64,000 nucleotides of DNA, taken from contig CAIKKN010000006.1 in NCBI GenBank assembly GCA_903827945.1, positions 62,001 through 126,000 of the forward strand, read 5' to 3'. A model generated the notes under the pieces. That model saw only the letters and a program-made list of their open reading frames with translations. It was not told where the DNA came from and ran no database searches. Within the stretch, counting starts at the first letter, position 1, and the number at the start of each line of letters is the position of its first letter. The position numbers and the translations under genes were made by a program. This document shows positions 9,729 through 21,013 of this stretch, piece by piece. This DNA comes from an uncultured Actinomycetes bacterium (GTDB taxonomy: Bacteria > Actinomycetota > Actinomycetes > Nanopelagicales > Nanopelagicaceae).

Positions 9729-10741
9729 TTGAAAGCACCTGCCGCTCTATTTTTATTGTATTCGGTGACCCAGTCTTGAAATTGAGTGTATTCCTTGGTG
9801 AATCGAGTGTCATGCGGCTTGACCGTAATGAAGTAAAGGAAATCATGTACAGCAGGGTTCAGTGCTGCTCTTATTGCTAGTTCACCGGCGCTAGATATAG
9901 GCGTTGGTGGTAGGCCCGTGTACTTGTACGTGTTGTAAAGAGAATCAATCTTTGTTGCAGCCGTCGAAAGAGCTATTTGACCTCGTAGTCCTGCGGCGTA
10001 TTGAACTGTTGAATTGAGTTGCAATGGCATGCCAATGCGAAGACGGTTGTAGATAACACCAGCAACTTTGGCGTAATCACTTGGATCACCTTCAATTTGC
10101 ACCATGGACGCCACCGTGAGTACTTGATAGGCGCTGTACTTTTTATACCCACTACTTAAGCCCAATTGCACTGACTTAGTCGCGAAATTGGCCATCATTG
10201 TCTTCAGCGCAGAAACCGTTGTTGTCTTAGGCGCGAAAGTATAGGAGGCGGGGAAAAGCTGACCTTCGATGCTATTTTTTGAATTAGATATAAAGGGATG
10301 AATCGCTGCGACCAAACTCGAAGAACTTTTCACAATATCTGAATTCTTTGAGAGCAATTTCAGGACATCGGAGAGGGTTGAACCTTCAACGATATTGGTC
10401 ATATTTGTAAAACGTTTGCGATCCAGCAACTCTTCGATTGCCTGAATACTGGAGATGTGTCGTTGAATCATGTGGCTACCAGCGGATATACCATTTGCAC
10501 CACTTCTGGACTGATTTGCTAGTGCAACAAAAGTGGCAGCTTCTTTGATAACTCCCTTGCTTTGTAAATCTTTTGCGATTTCTGTTCCAAATTCACCATC
10601 AGAGATGACAATAAGAACTTCGCCGCCGGGCTTGTTTGTCGGATAATCATGCGAGGGACGCGTGGCGGTATAGATGCTAAAACCGAGTGAAATTACTAAC
10701 GCGATAAGAACATACCGGCGAGTTGTTGTTTTATAACTCAT
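9725..10741 (-). CDS. mltG: endolytic murein transglycosylase MltG
   Basis: 338 aa from ATG 10741, which overlaps the ruvX stop by 11 bp; an upstream in-frame ATG would lie deep inside ruvX and was not used. One transmembrane helix (about residues 9-25) with a short basic cytoplasmic tail, then an extracytoplasmic LysM-like and YceG domain. MltG cleaves nascent glycan strands and sets their length. The catalytic glutamate is Glu217 in ASMVQIEGD; IEGQLFPASYTF (about 158-169) is the family block before it. Confidence 0.93.
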   Translation of the reverse strand: MSYKTTTRRYVLIALVISLGFSIYTATRPSHDYPTNKPGGEVLIVISDGEFGTEIAKDLQSKGVIKEAATFVALANQSRSGANGISAGSHMIQRHISSIQAIEELLDRKRFTNMTNIVEGSTLSDVLKLLSKNSDIVKSSSSLVAAIHPFISNSKNSIEGQLFPASYTFAPKTTTVSALKTMMANFATKSVQLGLSSGYKKYSAYQVLTVASMVQIEGDPSDYAKVAGVIYNRLRIGMPLQLNSTVQYAAGLRGQIALSTAATKIDSLYNTYKYTGLPPTPISSAGELAIRAALNPAVHDFLYFITVKPHDTRFTKEYTQFQDWVTEYNKNRAAGAFK

Positions 10742-11156
10742 GGTTCGCCTCTTGCGAGAGAGCAATCTCCAAAATCGTTGCCGCCGCCGCTGAATCAATC
10801 AAATTCTTTGCACTCTTTGCACTCTTCCCCGAATCACGAAGATTACGGGCGGCTGAAACGGTTGTGAAGCGCTCATCTATCCGCACAACAGGTATTGCAA
10901 ACTGCCATTCCAGTGCTTTGATAAAACTTTCTACCGATTCCATCTTTGCACTCACTGCACCAGAAAGGTGGCGTGGAATTCCAACAGCAAAGTAAATGGG
11001 TGCATATTCACTTACCAGCGCCGCAATTTCAGAGAGAAAGTCTGCCTGCGTAGAAATATTTCCGTACGGAGTTGCCAGCAAGCCCGAAGCGTCTGATATT
11101 GCTACTCCGATGCGAACATCTCCGTAGTCAAATGCAATTCTGCGCCCGTTCCGCAT
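10731..11156 (-). CDS. ruvX: RuvX/YqgF-type Holliday junction resolvase-like nuclease
   Basis: 141 aa with an RNase H-like fold. The first acidic residue is in AFDYGDVRIGVAISD (about 9-23), and RIDERFTTVSA carries the second. YqgF proteins act in 16S rRNA 5' maturation and have been proposed as resolvases. The ATG overlaps the alaS stop (TAATG). The alaS-ruvX-mltG-aroE order is the standard actinobacterial one. Confidence 0.92.
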   Translation of the reverse strand: MRNGRRIAFDYGDVRIGVAISDASGLLATPYGNISTQADFLSEIAALVSEYAPIYFAVGIPRHLSGAVSAKMESVESFIKALEWQFAIPVVRIDERFTTVSAARNLRDSGKSAKSAKNLIDSAAAATILEIALSQEANHEL

Positions 11157-13840
11157 TACTTACCTACAGTTGAACCTAGAGCCGCTTTCATTTCACGAAT
11201 CGCATCCGCGATATTTGCAGCTTTCACTCCCCCACCTTGCGCGAAGTCATCTTTACCGCCTCCGCCTCCGCCGAGAACTGTCGAGCCAATTTTGACCAAC
11301 GCGCCAGCTTTAGCGCCGAGGTTTCGGGCCCCCTCAGATGCTGCGACGACCAAAGACACTTTCTCTTCATTCACAGATAAGAGTCCAACTACTGAATTTT
11401 CATTTCGATTTCTTAAATCAAGGGCAATAGATCGCAAGTCATCTAGGGAGATTCCATCGCCAATGTATTCAAACACAGTCGTGATCCCAAACATGAGTTC
11501 GGCCTTGCCTATGAGCTCGCCTGCTCCTGCCAACGCTTGCGCTGACTTTAGGCTCGCTAACTCTCGCTCGATCGACTTCATTCTTTCCAATAAATCAGAG
11601 ATGCGCTCTGGAAGATCTTCCACTCGACTACCTTTGATGATCTCTGTCAGTGAATTCAAGAGAACGTGTTCCTTAGCAAGGAAATTGAAGGCATCAAATC
11701 CGACAAGTGCTTCAACGCGTCGCACTCCGGCACCAATCGAGGATTCTCCAAGTAATTTTACAAGGCCAAGTTCAGTTGAAGACTTTACATGGGTGCCTCC
11801 GCAGAGTTCACGGGCCCAATCACCAACACTTACGACTCGAACTGTGTCACCGTATTTCTCACCAAAGAGCGCCATGGCTCCTATGGCTTTTGCTTCCGGC
11901 TGTGTCATCTCTTGCGCGGTGACGAGAAGATTTTCAATAAGAAGTGAGTTAACACGTTGTTCAACATCTCGCATAACCGACATTGGCAGATTGCCAGAAG
12001 ATGGAAAATCGAAGCGAAAACGACCCGGCGCATTTTCAGAACCAGCTTGGGTTGCCGTTTCTCCGAGGGCCTCGCGGAAGGCCTTATGAACCATGTGCGT
12101 TGCAGTATGAGCGCGAGAAATTGCAAGACGTCGCTCATTATCAATAGATGCCAAGGCAATATCGTTGACAGTTGCCTGCCCACTAACAATTCGACCTCTA
12201 TGCACAAAAAGACCAGGAACAGGCTTTTGAACGTCATCAATTTCGATGATTGTTCCGTTTGCCAATGTAATTCGTCCACCATCGGCTAATTGACCGCCAC
12301 CTTCTGCGTAAAAAGGCGTTCTATCTAGAATGACTTCAACGTCCTCATCTACGCTCGCCTCTTTCACGCTTTTACCGTCAACAAGAATGGCTTTTAGATT
12401 CACTTCTGAAGATATTTCCGAGTATCCGAGGAACGTTGTTGCACCAATTGAGTCAAAAATCTTGCGGAATTCACTCACATCAGCGTGGCCGGTCTTCTTT
12501 GATCGAGCATCGGCTTTAGCGCGTTCCTTCTGCTCTTTCATTAATCTGCGAAAGCCATCCTCATCCACGTTCAGGCCTTGCTCACTGGCCATCTCAAGTG
12601 TCAAATCAAAAGGAAAACCATAGGTATCGTGAAGTTTGAAAACAGTATCGCCCGTCAGCTTTGTACTCTTCTCTTTCTGCACATCGCCCACAGCAACATC
12701 AAATATCTGCGTACCTGATTTAAGAGTTTGAAGAAAGGAATCTTCTTCACCGGCAGCAACTGCCAAAATGCGTTTTGAATCAGTTACCAATTCAGGATAC
12801 TGCGTACCCATTGCGCCAATTGCGGCGGTGATGAGTTCGCCGGTATTGTGATCTGGAGCTCCAAGAATGCGCATATTGCGAATTGTTCGACGCATCATGC
12901 GACGCAATACATATCCGCGTGCTTCGTTGCCAGGTAAAACCCCGTCTCCAATAAGCATCATGGCTGTTCTCGCATGGTCAGCTACAACACGTAAGGAAAC
13001 ATCACTCTTTTGGTCTTTACCGTATTTAACGCCGGATAACTCTGACGCTTTGTTGAGAATCTGCATAGTTGTATCAATTTCATAAATATTTTCAACACCT
13101 TGCAACAGCGCCGCAGTACGCTCTAGTCCAAGACCCGTATCAATGCTTTTAGCAGGAAGTTCTCCAACGATTGGGAAGTCATCCTTTGTTCCACCGTCGC
13201 CACGCGTATTCTGCATGAAAACCAGATTCCAAACTTCAAGGTATCGATCCTCATCCGCTACTGGTCCGCCTTCTCTGCCATAAGCAGGTCCGCGATCGTA
13301 GTAAATTTCAGAGCAAGGACCACATGGTCCGGGAACTCCCATGGACCAAAAATTGTCGGCCATTCCTCGACGTTGAATTCGTTCACGCGGCACGCCAACC
13401 TTGTGGTGCCAGATATCTGCAGCCTCGTCATCATTCAAATAAACCGTAACCCAAAGTCGTTCTTCTGGAAATCCATAACCGCCTTCTGAAATCGGCTTAG
13501 TTAAGAGTTCCCACGCCATCGTGATAGCGCCTTCTTTGAAATAATCACCAAAAGAAAAGTTGCCACACATTTGGAAAAAGGAAGCGTGTCTTGTTGTTTT
13601 GCCAACTTCGTCGATATCTAGAGTACGAACACATTTTTGAACCGACGTCGCTCTTGCATACGGTGGTTTTACCTCGCCAAGAAAATATGGTTTAAAAGGA
13701 ACCATGCCTGCATTTACCAACAAGAGATTTGGATCATCAGCAATCAAAGAGGCTGATGGAACAACCGTGTGTTTTAGCCCTTGGCTATTACCACTCTCGA
13801 AAAAACGCAACCATCGTGCGCGAATATCTGCGGAATCCAC
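11156..13840 (-). CDS. alaS: alanine--tRNA ligase
   Basis: 894 aa, GTG start. Full-length class II enzyme: an N-terminal catalytic domain with the [18 protein letters not shown] and [18 protein letters not shown] blocks, a tRNA-recognition region, an editing domain with zinc ligands in [11 protein letters not shown] and CGGTHVKSS, and a C-terminal DHHA1 domain ending in the Gly-rich [16 protein letters not shown]. It deacylates mischarged Ser- and Gly-tRNAAla. Four bp downstream of the DUF948 gene. Confidence 0.97.
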   Translation of the reverse strand: MDSADIRARWLRFFESGNSQGLKHTVVPSASLIADDPNLLLVNAGMVPFKPYFLGEVKPPYARATSVQKCVRTLDIDEVGKTTRHASFFQMCGNFSFGDYFKEGAITMAWELLTKPISEGGYGFPEERLWVTVYLNDDEAADIWHHKVGVPRERIQRRGMADNFWSMGVPGPCGPCSEIYYDRGPAYGREGGPVADEDRYLEVWNLVFMQNTRGDGGTKDDFPIVGELPAKSIDTGLGLERTAALLQGVENIYEIDTTMQILNKASELSGVKYGKDQKSDVSLRVVADHARTAMMLIGDGVLPGNEARGYVLRRMMRRTIRNMRILGAPDHNTGELITAAIGAMGTQYPELVTDSKRILAVAAGEEDSFLQTLKSGTQIFDVAVGDVQKEKSTKLTGDTVFKLHDTYGFPFDLTLEMASEQGLNVDEDGFRRLMKEQKERAKADARSKKTGHADVSEFRKIFDSIGATTFLGYSEISSEVNLKAILVDGKSVKEASVDEDVEVILDRTPFYAEGGGQLADGGRITLANGTIIEIDDVQKPVPGLFVHRGRIVSGQATVNDIALASIDNERRLAISRAHTATHMVHKAFREALGETATQAGSENAPGRFRFDFPSSGNLPMSVMRDVEQRVNSLLIENLLVTAQEMTQPEAKAIGAMALFGEKYGDTVRVVSVGDWARELCGGTHVKSSTELGLVKLLGESSIGAGVRRVEALVGFDAFNFLAKEHVLLNSLTEIIKGSRVEDLPERISDLLERMKSIERELASLKSAQALAGAGELIGKAELMFGITTVFEYIGDGISLDDLRSIALDLRNRNENSVVGLLSVNEEKVSLVVAASEGARNLGAKAGALVKIGSTVLGGGGGGKDDFAQGGGVKAANIADAIREMKAALGSTVGK

Positions 13841-13843
13841 GGA

Positions 13844-14122
13844 CTAATCTTGGTCCTTATTAGAATGACGGCGGCCAGCAAAACTTGCAACGGTGCCAAG
13901 AATCTTCATGACGCTACCTTCTTTATCCAAAATTCCGTTTATCGCCGTCGATACTTTGCCTGTTAGCGCCTGCGCGGTCGATGTAATCCGATTAACGTTA
14001 TTGACGGTCTTTTGAACTTCATCAATTAAACGTGAAATTCGGATGATTGCGTAGCTCAACGCCAAAGCGATAATGAGCAGCGCGCTTGCCGCAATAATCG
14101 TTGCGATTCCTCCTGGACCCAT
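13844..14122 (-). CDS. DUF948 family membrane protein
   Basis: 92 aa. One N-terminal transmembrane helix (about residues 7-28, GIATIIAASALLIIALALSY), then an amphipathic, probably coiled segment (ISRLIDEVQKTVNNVNRITS) and a charged C-terminal tail. This is the layout of DUF948 proteins, which lie directly upstream of alaS in many Actinobacteria. Function is unknown; a cell-envelope role is sometimes suggested. Confidence 0.75.
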   Translation of the reverse strand: MGPGGIATIIAASALLIIALALSYAIIRISRLIDEVQKTVNNVNRITSTAQALTGKVSTAINGILDKEGSVMKILGTVASFAGRRHSNKDQD

Positions 14123-14131
14123 GTGCTCAGA

Positions 14132-16393
14132 CTACCCGAAAGTCGGAATCTGAACGGCAGGCTTTTCGTGGCCCTTGTGAGCAATGAGTGCAGCTTCGTG
14201 ATATCGCTCAATTAAAGCCACATTTTCAGTGCTTTGATACGGAGCGCCGTCCACTAATGGTCCTTTGCCCCCTTCCATCACTGCGACTACATCTTCGCCA
14301 GAAATGGTTTTATGAATTTCAAGTGCATGAGCGAGTGAAAGCACTTTCCCTTTGTTGTCTCGCAGCACCATTTCTGCCTTAGCGAGCAAGCTGGAAAGAT
14401 TATCTTCAATACGATCTGCTAATGCGCGACGCAATTCTCGAGCACCGTCATCTTTTCCTTTGGCGCCTCCAGGAGCTCCCACTTCAAATCGGCGGTTGGA
14501 AGCGTGGGAACTAATTGTTGACCCCATCCCCCAATGGCCTTCCATGAAACTGGCAACAGTCGTTGCGCTCTCAAGATCACCTGAAACACCGGATGAATTA
14601 TCGCCATCAAAAAACATTCTTTCACCAGCGAGAGAAGCAAGTGAGACCAAGATGTCGGCTTCGTACTCAGTTCTCCAGCGCGTAAACTGATCATCTGGCG
14701 GAATAGAAGCAACCATTCCCAGGTAATCCGAACCCTTTTCGATAGTTGCAAGATCAATGGACATGTGATGGCGCATCAAATATGCCATAACACCATGACA
14801 GGCTTCGTGAACTGCAACTGCGTGACGCTCGCGCTCGATGTACTCAACGTCCTCAGCAGGTCCTAATTCTTTGAATTGTTTTGCCTTAATGACGTCGGCA
14901 AAAGTTATAGTCGTGCGGCCATCTCGAATAACGTTGATGAGCGCTTCATTAATCGTATCTTTGATAGTTGCACCTGTTGCGTAAGGTGTAATCGTCGCAA
15001 GTTTGTCGACTTCATCTTCACTCAGACTATGGGAGACTTTATCGAGGTAACCTTTATAGGTTCTCACTCTTCCTGCTTTGCTTGGGTATCCCACTCGATA
15101 CATGCGATCAATTCGACCCGGGCGCAGAAGCGCTTCATCGAGCGCTTCAGGCATATTTGTCGCCAGGACTATAAGGATTCTGTACTTCGGAGGAAGTTTT
15201 GGACGTAACCCGAGTGTGCGACGCACAACACGATTGAAGAAACCGCGAGGCTTCTTAAGCCCCGACATTTCGGTGAGCAGAGCTTGGAGCGTTCCCATAC
15301 CTCCACCACCGCCACTCATTGCCGTATTCGCAACAAACTTTTCAGAACCAAAACGCTTTCTAGCGATAAGAGCGGTTGCGCCTTCGGAAAGATAGGTACC
15401 CCCGTGGCATGAAGTGTCGGAATTGGAGTAGCGACCTTGTTGAGTAGAAATTCCGCGGTTTCCCAATGAATCGGCTTCATCAAAGAATGCAACAACGCCG
15501 CCGTATCTAAGAGAAAGCTTCCGCAATTTCCTGAAAAGTGACTTAACCTTCAAAACACCTACGCCAAAAAACATATTATTAAAGGCGCCCGGGTCTACAA
15601 ATACGAATGGCTTTCCGGTTTCTCCCGCCATTGATTCAGCCATCAAAGTCTTGCCGGTTCCTGGGGGTCCCCACAGCAAGATTCCTCCAGGCACATAACC
15701 ACCATGCTTTTCAATCTCTTCCGGAGATTCTAAAAATAGTAAATTTTCACGGATGCGATTGAGAACATGATCCTGTCCCCAAACATCTGAGAAGCGCGTA
15801 CGTATATCGTCTGGGAAATATGTATCGATTCCGCCTTTGCTCAGGAACCAAAACATCGCAAAAAATTGTATGAGGATGAAGAAAACTGCAAAGGCTAATT
15901 GGGCAAGCATCGGCATCGCGCTCCACAGCGCTTTTGGAGCTAGAAAAAGCGCAGTAACTGGTGTCTGCTTGTAATACGCGCCCAGCGCTACAGCTATCAA
16001 GCAGATAAAGAGAACACCTTTAATAACTCTTGAAAGACGGTAACGATTCCAATCGCTGAGGCGATGTAAATTGCGATCGACTGTCGAGAAATACTTCAAC
16101 CAAGCTCCATGATAAGGGGCCACAATTTCAGCTGCTAGAAAGTGCAGTTGCCGAATAATTTCAATTGCAGCGAGAGCAAGAAGCCACCAGCGTGAATTTA
16201 GATTTTCTTTAAACGCATCAGAAAAACTCAAAATAGGATTATTGGACATATCTGCCCAAACAAGCACCATGAATATAATCGCGAAGAAGATTATGAATTT
16301 GAAGCGGTCAAAAGTTGAAAGGTGGACACGTGTCTTTCTATCTGTATCGCGCGGGCGCCCTTGTTCTGCTACCTGTGGCTGAGTATCCGACAT
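14132..16393 (-). CDS. FtsH-like membrane AAA+ zinc metalloprotease (divergent)
   Basis: 753 aa from ATG 16393, which overlaps the preceding stop (TAATG). Hydrophobic segments at about 31-48, 69-90, 124-142 and 163-186 give a more membrane-rich N terminus than the two helices of classical FtsH. The AAA domain has Walker A GPPGTGKT (242-249), Walker B FFDEAD (303-308) and RPGRIDR (424-430). An insertion of about 60 residues lies between Walker B and the second region of homology. The peptidase domain keeps HEACH (529-533, an HExxH zinc site) and a likely third ligand Asp606. It is therefore probably an active ATP-dependent protease. It is not the canonical FtsH in sequence. Substrates are unknown. 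Confidence 0.8.
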   Translation of the reverse strand: MSDTQPQVAEQGRPRDTDRKTRVHLSTFDRFKFIIFFAIIFMVLVWADMSNNPILSFSDAFKENLNSRWWLLALAAIEIIRQLHFLAAEIVAPYHGAWLKYFSTVDRNLHRLSDWNRYRLSRVIKGVLFICLIAVALGAYYKQTPVTALFLAPKALWSAMPMLAQLAFAVFFILIQFFAMFWFLSKGGIDTYFPDDIRTRFSDVWGQDHVLNRIRENLLFLESPEEIEKHGGYVPGGILLWGPPGTGKTLMAESMAGETGKPFVFVDPGAFNNMFFGVGVLKVKSLFRKLRKLSLRYGGVVAFFDEADSLGNRGISTQQGRYSNSDTSCHGGTYLSEGATALIARKRFGSEKFVANTAMSGGGGGMGTLQALLTEMSGLKKPRGFFNRVVRRTLGLRPKLPPKYRILIVLATNMPEALDEALLRPGRIDRMYRVGYPSKAGRVRTYKGYLDKVSHSLSEDEVDKLATITPYATGATIKDTINEALINVIRDGRTTITFADVIKAKQFKELGPAEDVEYIERERHAVAVHEACHGVMAYLMRHHMSIDLATIEKGSDYLGMVASIPPDDQFTRWRTEYEADILVSLASLAGERMFFDGDNSSGVSGDLESATTVASFMEGHWGMGSTISSHASNRRFEVGAPGGAKGKDDGARELRRALADRIEDNLSSLLAKAEMVLRDNKGKVLSLAHALEIHKTISGEDVVAVMEGGKGPLVDGAPYQSTENVALIERYHEAALIAHKGHEKPAVQIPTFG

Positions 16394-17046
16394 TATTTGC
16401 CTCTCACCGTGAATGACGTTGCAATCTTTTCGAGTGCAACTTTCTGCTTGTTGTAACAACTAGTTGAACAGCGAATGATCAAAACATAAATCGTTGTGTG
16501 ATCATTCGACAAAACTGAAGTTTGATTGACGGTCTGAGAGCTTCCATCTGAGCCGGTGAATTGGAAGACGGTATGCACACCTCGGCCGCCCTTCTGGATG
16601 TACTCCTCATCGTTGGAAATATCAAAAAGTGGAGACTTGATTGTCCCATTTGCCCAAGAAGTAACGGGAAGTATCAAGTCTCGAAGAGAGTTATATGAAA
16701 TAGAGTTCACTTCATCTGGAAGTAGTGAACGCACGCGTCCGTAAACAATTGGCTGATCCGGGGTCTTTAAACTCAAGACATCTGTTGCTGTATAGGTTGC
16801 CTTTGGAGTCACAGCCTCTTGCCATAAAACTGAAGCTGCCCGCTCGGCGGCTCCTACTGCACTCGATGTTGATTCCTGGCGTCCCAGTGCTAGTTGAGAA
16901 ATGTGATGCCAACCAGAAGGAGTGGCAAAAAATGCTCCATCATCTTTATCTGCTACATACAACTTAGAAGGCTTGGCGCACGAGGACAGAAGTGCAACTC
17001 CCAAAAGGATTGAGAGGAGCTTCAAAAATGATTTACTTCTCATCAT
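16393..17046 (-). CDS. predicted lipoprotein, function unknown
   Basis: 217 aa. Type II signal peptide: basic start, hydrophobic core and a lipobox LLSSC with Cys23 as the lipidation site. The mature part has no family I recognise. It is acidic-neutral with several YxxL and aromatic segments and a C-terminal block VYVLIIRCSTSCYNKQKVALEKIATSFTVRG that resembles small mycobacterial-type lipoproteins. It lies directly upstream of, and overlapping, the FtsH-like protease and 3 bp from aspS, so it may be functionally linked to the protease. That link is inferred only from position. Confidence 0.7.
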   Translation of the reverse strand: MMRSKSFLKLLSILLGVALLSSCAKPSKLYVADKDDGAFFATPSGWHHISQLALGRQESTSSAVGAAERAASVLWQEAVTPKATYTATDVLSLKTPDQPIVYGRVRSLLPDEVNSISYNSLRDLILPVTSWANGTIKSPLFDISNDEEYIQKGGRGVHTVFQFTGSDGSSQTVNQTSVLSNDHTTIYVLIIRCSTSCYNKQKVALEKIATSFTVRGK

Positions 17047-17049
17047 TCG

Positions 17050-18804
17050 CTATTTATTTTCATCCTCTGGAAGGAAATCGACACCAGCTTCTTTTCTCTG
17101 CGCAGGTGTAATTGGTGTTGGAGCACCAGTTAACGGGTCACCACCGCTGGCGGTTTTTGGAAAAGCTATAACTTCTCGAATTGAATCCGTGCCGGCAAGT
17201 AGGGCACAAAGTCGATCAACTCCGAGTGCGATTCCACCATGTGGAGGTGGTCCGTATTGGAATGCTTCCAAAAGGAATCCAAACTTGCTCTGTGCTTCGT
17301 CATTACTGAGACCAATAGTTTTGAAAACTCGTTGTTGCATAAGTCGATCGTGAATACGAATAGACCCGCCGCCAATTTCACTTCCATTCAGGACGATGTC
17401 ATAGGCATATGCAAGTGCTGCGCCCGGATCAGTGTCGAAAGAGTCAGCAAATTCAGGTTTAGGCCCGGTGAAGGGATGGTGGACTGCTGTCCAACCAGAA
17501 CTGGCATTGGAAGCATCAATTTTTTCGAACATGGGAGCATCTACTACCCAGAGAAACTTCCATGTTCCTTCAGCGATGAGATTGCATCGCTTACCGATTT
17601 CAAGTCGCACTGCCCCCAAGAGCGCTTGAGAAGAGCTCTTTTCACCTGCGGCGAAAAAGATAGCATCGCCGGGTTTAGCTTTCACAACATCGCATATGCC
17701 CTTTGATTCTTCTTCACTTAAATTCTTTGCAACTGGACCGCCAAGGGTTCCGTCTTCTTGGACAAGAATGTACGCCAAGCCTTTTGCTCCACGAGCTTTT
17801 GCCCAATCTTGCCATGCATCTAGCTCCCGTCGAGGAGAGGCTGCGCCGCCAGGCATAACAACAGCTCCGACATAGTCAGCTTGGAATACTCTAAAAGTTG
17901 TATCAGCGAAGAAATCCTTTACCTCAACGATTTCATTTTCAAAACGTAAATCGGGCTTGTCCGATCCATAGCGACGCATCGCTTCCCAGTACGTCATCCG
18001 CGCAATTGGCAAAGGAATTTCATAACCAACTACCTTTTTAAATACTTGAGAAAGAACATTCTCAGCGACGGCAAGAACATCATCTTGGTCAACGAAGGAC
18101 ATTTCGATATCAAGCTGAGTAAATTCAGGCTGTCTATCAGCACGGAAATCTTCATCTCTAAAACAGCGCGCAATTTGGTAATAGCGCTCCATGCCCGCAA
18201 CCATCAGAAGTTGCTTGAAGAGTTGTGGTGATTGTGGGAGCGCGTACCAAGACCCAGGTTGAAGACGAACTGGAACCAAGAAGTCTCGCGCACCTTCCGG
18301 AGTTGATCGGGTCAAATAAGGCGTTTCTATCTCGAGGAAATCTAGATCATCCATCACGCTTCGTATTGCTGATGTCACTTTAGAACGTAGTCGCAGATTC
18401 CTGGCAGGCCCTTCTCTGCGCAAATCCAAATATCGGTATTTCAAACGGATCTCTTCAGATACATTTACTGTTTCACCGCTATCAACCTGGAATGGAAGCG
18501 CTGCGGCTTCACTTAAGACGGTGAGATTTTCACAATTAATTTCTATCTCGCCCGTCGGAATTCCAGCGTTTTCATTTCCGTTTGGTCTGGCCAGCACCGT
18601 ACCGGTGATTAAAACGCACCACTCAGCTCGTAGTGCTCCCGCAATTTCATCCTTGATGACAACTTGGACTGCACCTGTTGAATCACGTAAATCGATGAAG
18701 GCGACCCCACCGTGGTCTCGGCGACGAGCCACCCAACCAGCAAGTGTTACAGTCGAGCCGACATCGCTCTTTCGCAAGGTTCCTGCATCGTGCGTTCTTA
18801 ACAT
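17050..18804 (-). CDS. aspS: aspartate--tRNA ligase
   Basis: 584 aa, bacterial-type AspRS with an N-terminal OB anticodon domain ([19 protein letters not shown]), class II motif 2 [18 protein letters not shown], the GAD insertion domain, and motif 3 [16 protein letters not shown]. Many Actinobacteria use a non-discriminating AspRS plus GatCAB to make Asn-tRNA; that cannot be decided here since neither asnS nor gatCAB is in view. Shares a direction with hisS 42 bp upstream. Confidence 0.96.
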   Translation of the reverse strand: MLRTHDAGTLRKSDVGSTVTLAGWVARRRDHGGVAFIDLRDSTGAVQVVIKDEIAGALRAEWCVLITGTVLARPNGNENAGIPTGEIEINCENLTVLSEAAALPFQVDSGETVNVSEEIRLKYRYLDLRREGPARNLRLRSKVTSAIRSVMDDLDFLEIETPYLTRSTPEGARDFLVPVRLQPGSWYALPQSPQLFKQLLMVAGMERYYQIARCFRDEDFRADRQPEFTQLDIEMSFVDQDDVLAVAENVLSQVFKKVVGYEIPLPIARMTYWEAMRRYGSDKPDLRFENEIVEVKDFFADTTFRVFQADYVGAVVMPGGAASPRRELDAWQDWAKARGAKGLAYILVQEDGTLGGPVAKNLSEEESKGICDVVKAKPGDAIFFAAGEKSSSQALLGAVRLEIGKRCNLIAEGTWKFLWVVDAPMFEKIDASNASSGWTAVHHPFTGPKPEFADSFDTDPGAALAYAYDIVLNGSEIGGGSIRIHDRLMQQRVFKTIGLSNDEAQSKFGFLLEAFQYGPPPHGGIALGVDRLCALLAGTDSIREVIAFPKTASGGDPLTGAPTPITPAQRKEAGVDFLPEDENK

Positions 18805-18846
18805 GAGTCAATCTCCAGTAATCCAGTAATTAGGTCAATCTGCAAT

Positions 18847-20103
18847 TTAAAGGAGCTTTCTAAGATCCTCTTGCAAGGTTCGAAGCGTAACGGAAGAGGA
18901 AACTCCCGTTTGCATATTCTTGAGTTCGGCGCTTCCTGAGGCTATTTCATTCTCGCCAAGGACTAGAGCAAAGCGAGAACCCGATTTGTCGGCGGCTTTC
19001 ATGGCCCCTTTTAGACCTCGATCACCATATGCAAGGTCGGTGGAAAAGCCGGCCACTCGTAGCTCTTGCGCCAAAACAACTGCTCTTCTTTTAGCCGACT
19101 CACCGATTGGCACAATAAATAACTGCAATGCAAAATCTTGCGGGATTCCAACTCCTTCGGCCTCGCATGCAAGGAGTATTCGATCAACGCCTAGCCCAAA
19201 TCCAATTCCCGATAAATCAGATCCTCCGAGTTGTGCCATCAGGCCGTCATAGCGACCGCCTCCGCCAATTCCAGATTGCGATCCTAATCCGTTATGAACA
19301 AATTCAAAGGCAGTTCCCGTGTAGTAATCCAAACCTCTCACCATGCGCTTGTTAATTGAATAATCGATGGAGAAATCATTTAAACACTCTTGCACTTTCT
19401 GGAAGTGGGAGGCGCTCTCCTGCGTCAGATAATCCATCAGCACCGGGGCGCCTGCCATAAGGGCGCGAACTTCATCTCGCTTGTCGTCAAAAAGACGAAG
19501 AGGGTTGAGATTTGCTCTTTGCGTCGTCGCCTCATCAAGATCTAGCGTCGCGATATATGTACGTAGATCTTTTGTATAACGCTCTCGCGTAGGCGCATCG
19601 CCAAGGGAAGTAATTTCGAGTGAGTAATTCTTCAGTCCCAATTTCTTAAATGCTCTGTCAGCGACTGAAATAACTTCAGCATCAATTTCAGGATCTTGTA
19701 AACCAATTGCCTCTATACCCACTTGATAGAACTGGCGGTAGCGTCCAAGTTGTGGACGTTCTGCTCTAAAGAATTGCCCTGAGTACCAAACTTTTACTGG
19801 AAGCTGTCCGCGATCAAGATTGTGCTCGATAACCGATCGCATGACACCGGCTGTACCTTCTGGCCTTAAAGTTATTGATCGACCACCGCGATCTTCAAAT
19901 GTATACATTTCTTTTGAAACAACATCGGTTGATTCACCCACCCCGCGGGCGAATAATTCTGTATCTTCAAAGACTGGCAACTCAATGAGTTGATAACCGC
20001 TTCGCCGTGCCGAATCGATTAACGTCTCCCTAACAAACTCGAAGTACTTTGAACGATCTGGGAAGTATTCGCTCACACCTTTTGGGGCCGCAAACTTATT
20101 CAT
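18847..20103 (-). CDS. hisS: histidine--tRNA ligase
   Basis: 418 aa, class II HisRS. N-terminal [10 protein letters not shown], the [13 protein letters not shown] block, motif 2 [20 protein letters not shown], and the histidine-specific [28 protein letters not shown] is motif 3, followed by the anticodon-binding domain. Upstream is a metallo-beta-lactamase-fold gene, an order typical for Actinobacteria (rel, peptidylprolyl isomerase or MBL hydrolase, hisS, aspS). Confidence 0.96.
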   Translation of the reverse strand: MNKFAAPKGVSEYFPDRSKYFEFVRETLIDSARRSGYQLIELPVFEDTELFARGVGESTDVVSKEMYTFEDRGGRSITLRPEGTAGVMRSVIEHNLDRGQLPVKVWYSGQFFRAERPQLGRYRQFYQVGIEAIGLQDPEIDAEVISVADRAFKKLGLKNYSLEITSLGDAPTRERYTKDLRTYIATLDLDEATTQRANLNPLRLFDDKRDEVRALMAGAPVLMDYLTQESASHFQKVQECLNDFSIDYSINKRMVRGLDYYTGTAFEFVHNGLGSQSGIGGGGRYDGLMAQLGGSDLSGIGFGLGVDRILLACEAEGVGIPQDFALQLFIVPIGESAKRRAVVLAQELRVAGFSTDLAYGDRGLKGAMKAADKSGSRFALVLGENEIASGSAELKNMQTGVSSSVTLRTLQEDLRKLL

Positions 20104-20139
20104 TCTTCTTGGTTGCTCCCCTCTTCTAGTTCTGCTGAA

Positions 20140-20829
20140 TTACTCACGCGAGTCCAAGAACTCGTCAGTCAGGTATGGGTTCTTCCTGCGTTCTCGACCA
20201 ATTGTAGTTTGCGAACCGTGGCCAGGAAGAACAATTAGCTCATCATCGAGCGTCAAGATTTGATTTCTCAATGTTTTTTTCATCTCCGAAGGAGAACCGG
20301 AGGGCAGGTCTGTTCGACCAATTGATCCTTCGAAGAGGACATCACCGGCGACCAATATTTCACTATTGACAACAAAAACGGCTGAGCCGGCTGTATGTCC
20401 TGGCGCGTGCCGTACTTGCATTGGAAGTCCCGCGATAGTCAATTGCTCCACTCCGTGAAGCTCGATTACCTCTTTGGGTTCTTTGAACGAAGTAGCGCCA
20501 AACGCTTTGAGGATTTGATCAGATGGCCCACCTGGCGTCAAAATCTTCATGGGGTTAGAGATGAGAGCGCGGTCGCGAGCATGGATCAGAGCAGGAATCT
20601 CATAACCATCAGCGACGGGCAATGCTGAAAACATGTGGTCAAGGTGTCCATGTGTCAGAAGAACAGCGACAGGCTTCAGGTTGTGGCGATTTACGACCTC
20701 CTGGACTCTTTTGAAAATGGATGGGTTTGAAATACCCGGGTCAACGATCACGCATTCAGCGCCCCTCTGTGTTGCCAATATCCAACAATTGGTTGCGAAA
20801 TAGTCGGCTACAACAGATTCAACGAGCAT
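20140..20829 (-). CDS. MBL-fold (glyoxalase II-like) hydrolase
   Basis: 229 aa from ATG 20829 (MLVESVVADYF); an earlier in-frame ATG exists but the family start is here. The dinuclear zinc signature THGHLDH lies near residue 76, with later ligands in HAPGHTAGS and LPGHGSQT. The GSIGRTDLPSG segment is typical of the hydroxyacylglutathione hydrolase-like branch. The exact substrate (hydroxyacyl-thiol or other) is unknown. Divergent from the DUF349 gene across a 184 bp spacer. Confidence 0.88.
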   Translation of the reverse strand: MLVESVVADYFATNCWILATQRGAECVIVDPGISNPSIFKRVQEVVNRHNLKPVAVLLTHGHLDHMFSALPVADGYEIPALIHARDRALISNPMKILTPGGPSDQILKAFGATSFKEPKEVIELHGVEQLTIAGLPMQVRHAPGHTAGSAVFVVNSEILVAGDVLFEGSIGRTDLPSGSPSEMKKTLRNQILTLDDELIVLPGHGSQTTIGRERRKNPYLTDEFLDSRE

Positions 20830-21013
20830 GGGGACATCATGCCATTTTGACGTGCTTAGGCGCGTATTCGCCCTCATTGTTCAGTGTGAGGTTTGGCGCC
20901 CGCTTCGTCTTTGCCTAACGAGGGGAAGCGAGTACCTTTGCCAACTAATAGTCCATATAACGGAACCTCAACGGGGCGACCTGATGAGTAACGCGCAACA
21001 GAAGGAGCACATC

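Noticed and set aside
11292-12089. Long plus-strand frame inside alaS (and similar shadows in secD, rel and aroB)
   Set aside because: Antisense to a gene with complete motifs. Low-complexity Ser/Thr/Arg composition as expected for shadows.
20901-20930. Inverted repeat CGCTTC/GAAGCG in the spacer between the MBL hydrolase and DUF349 genes
   Set aside because: Only 6 bp with an 18-nt loop and no T tract, so weak as a terminator or operator.
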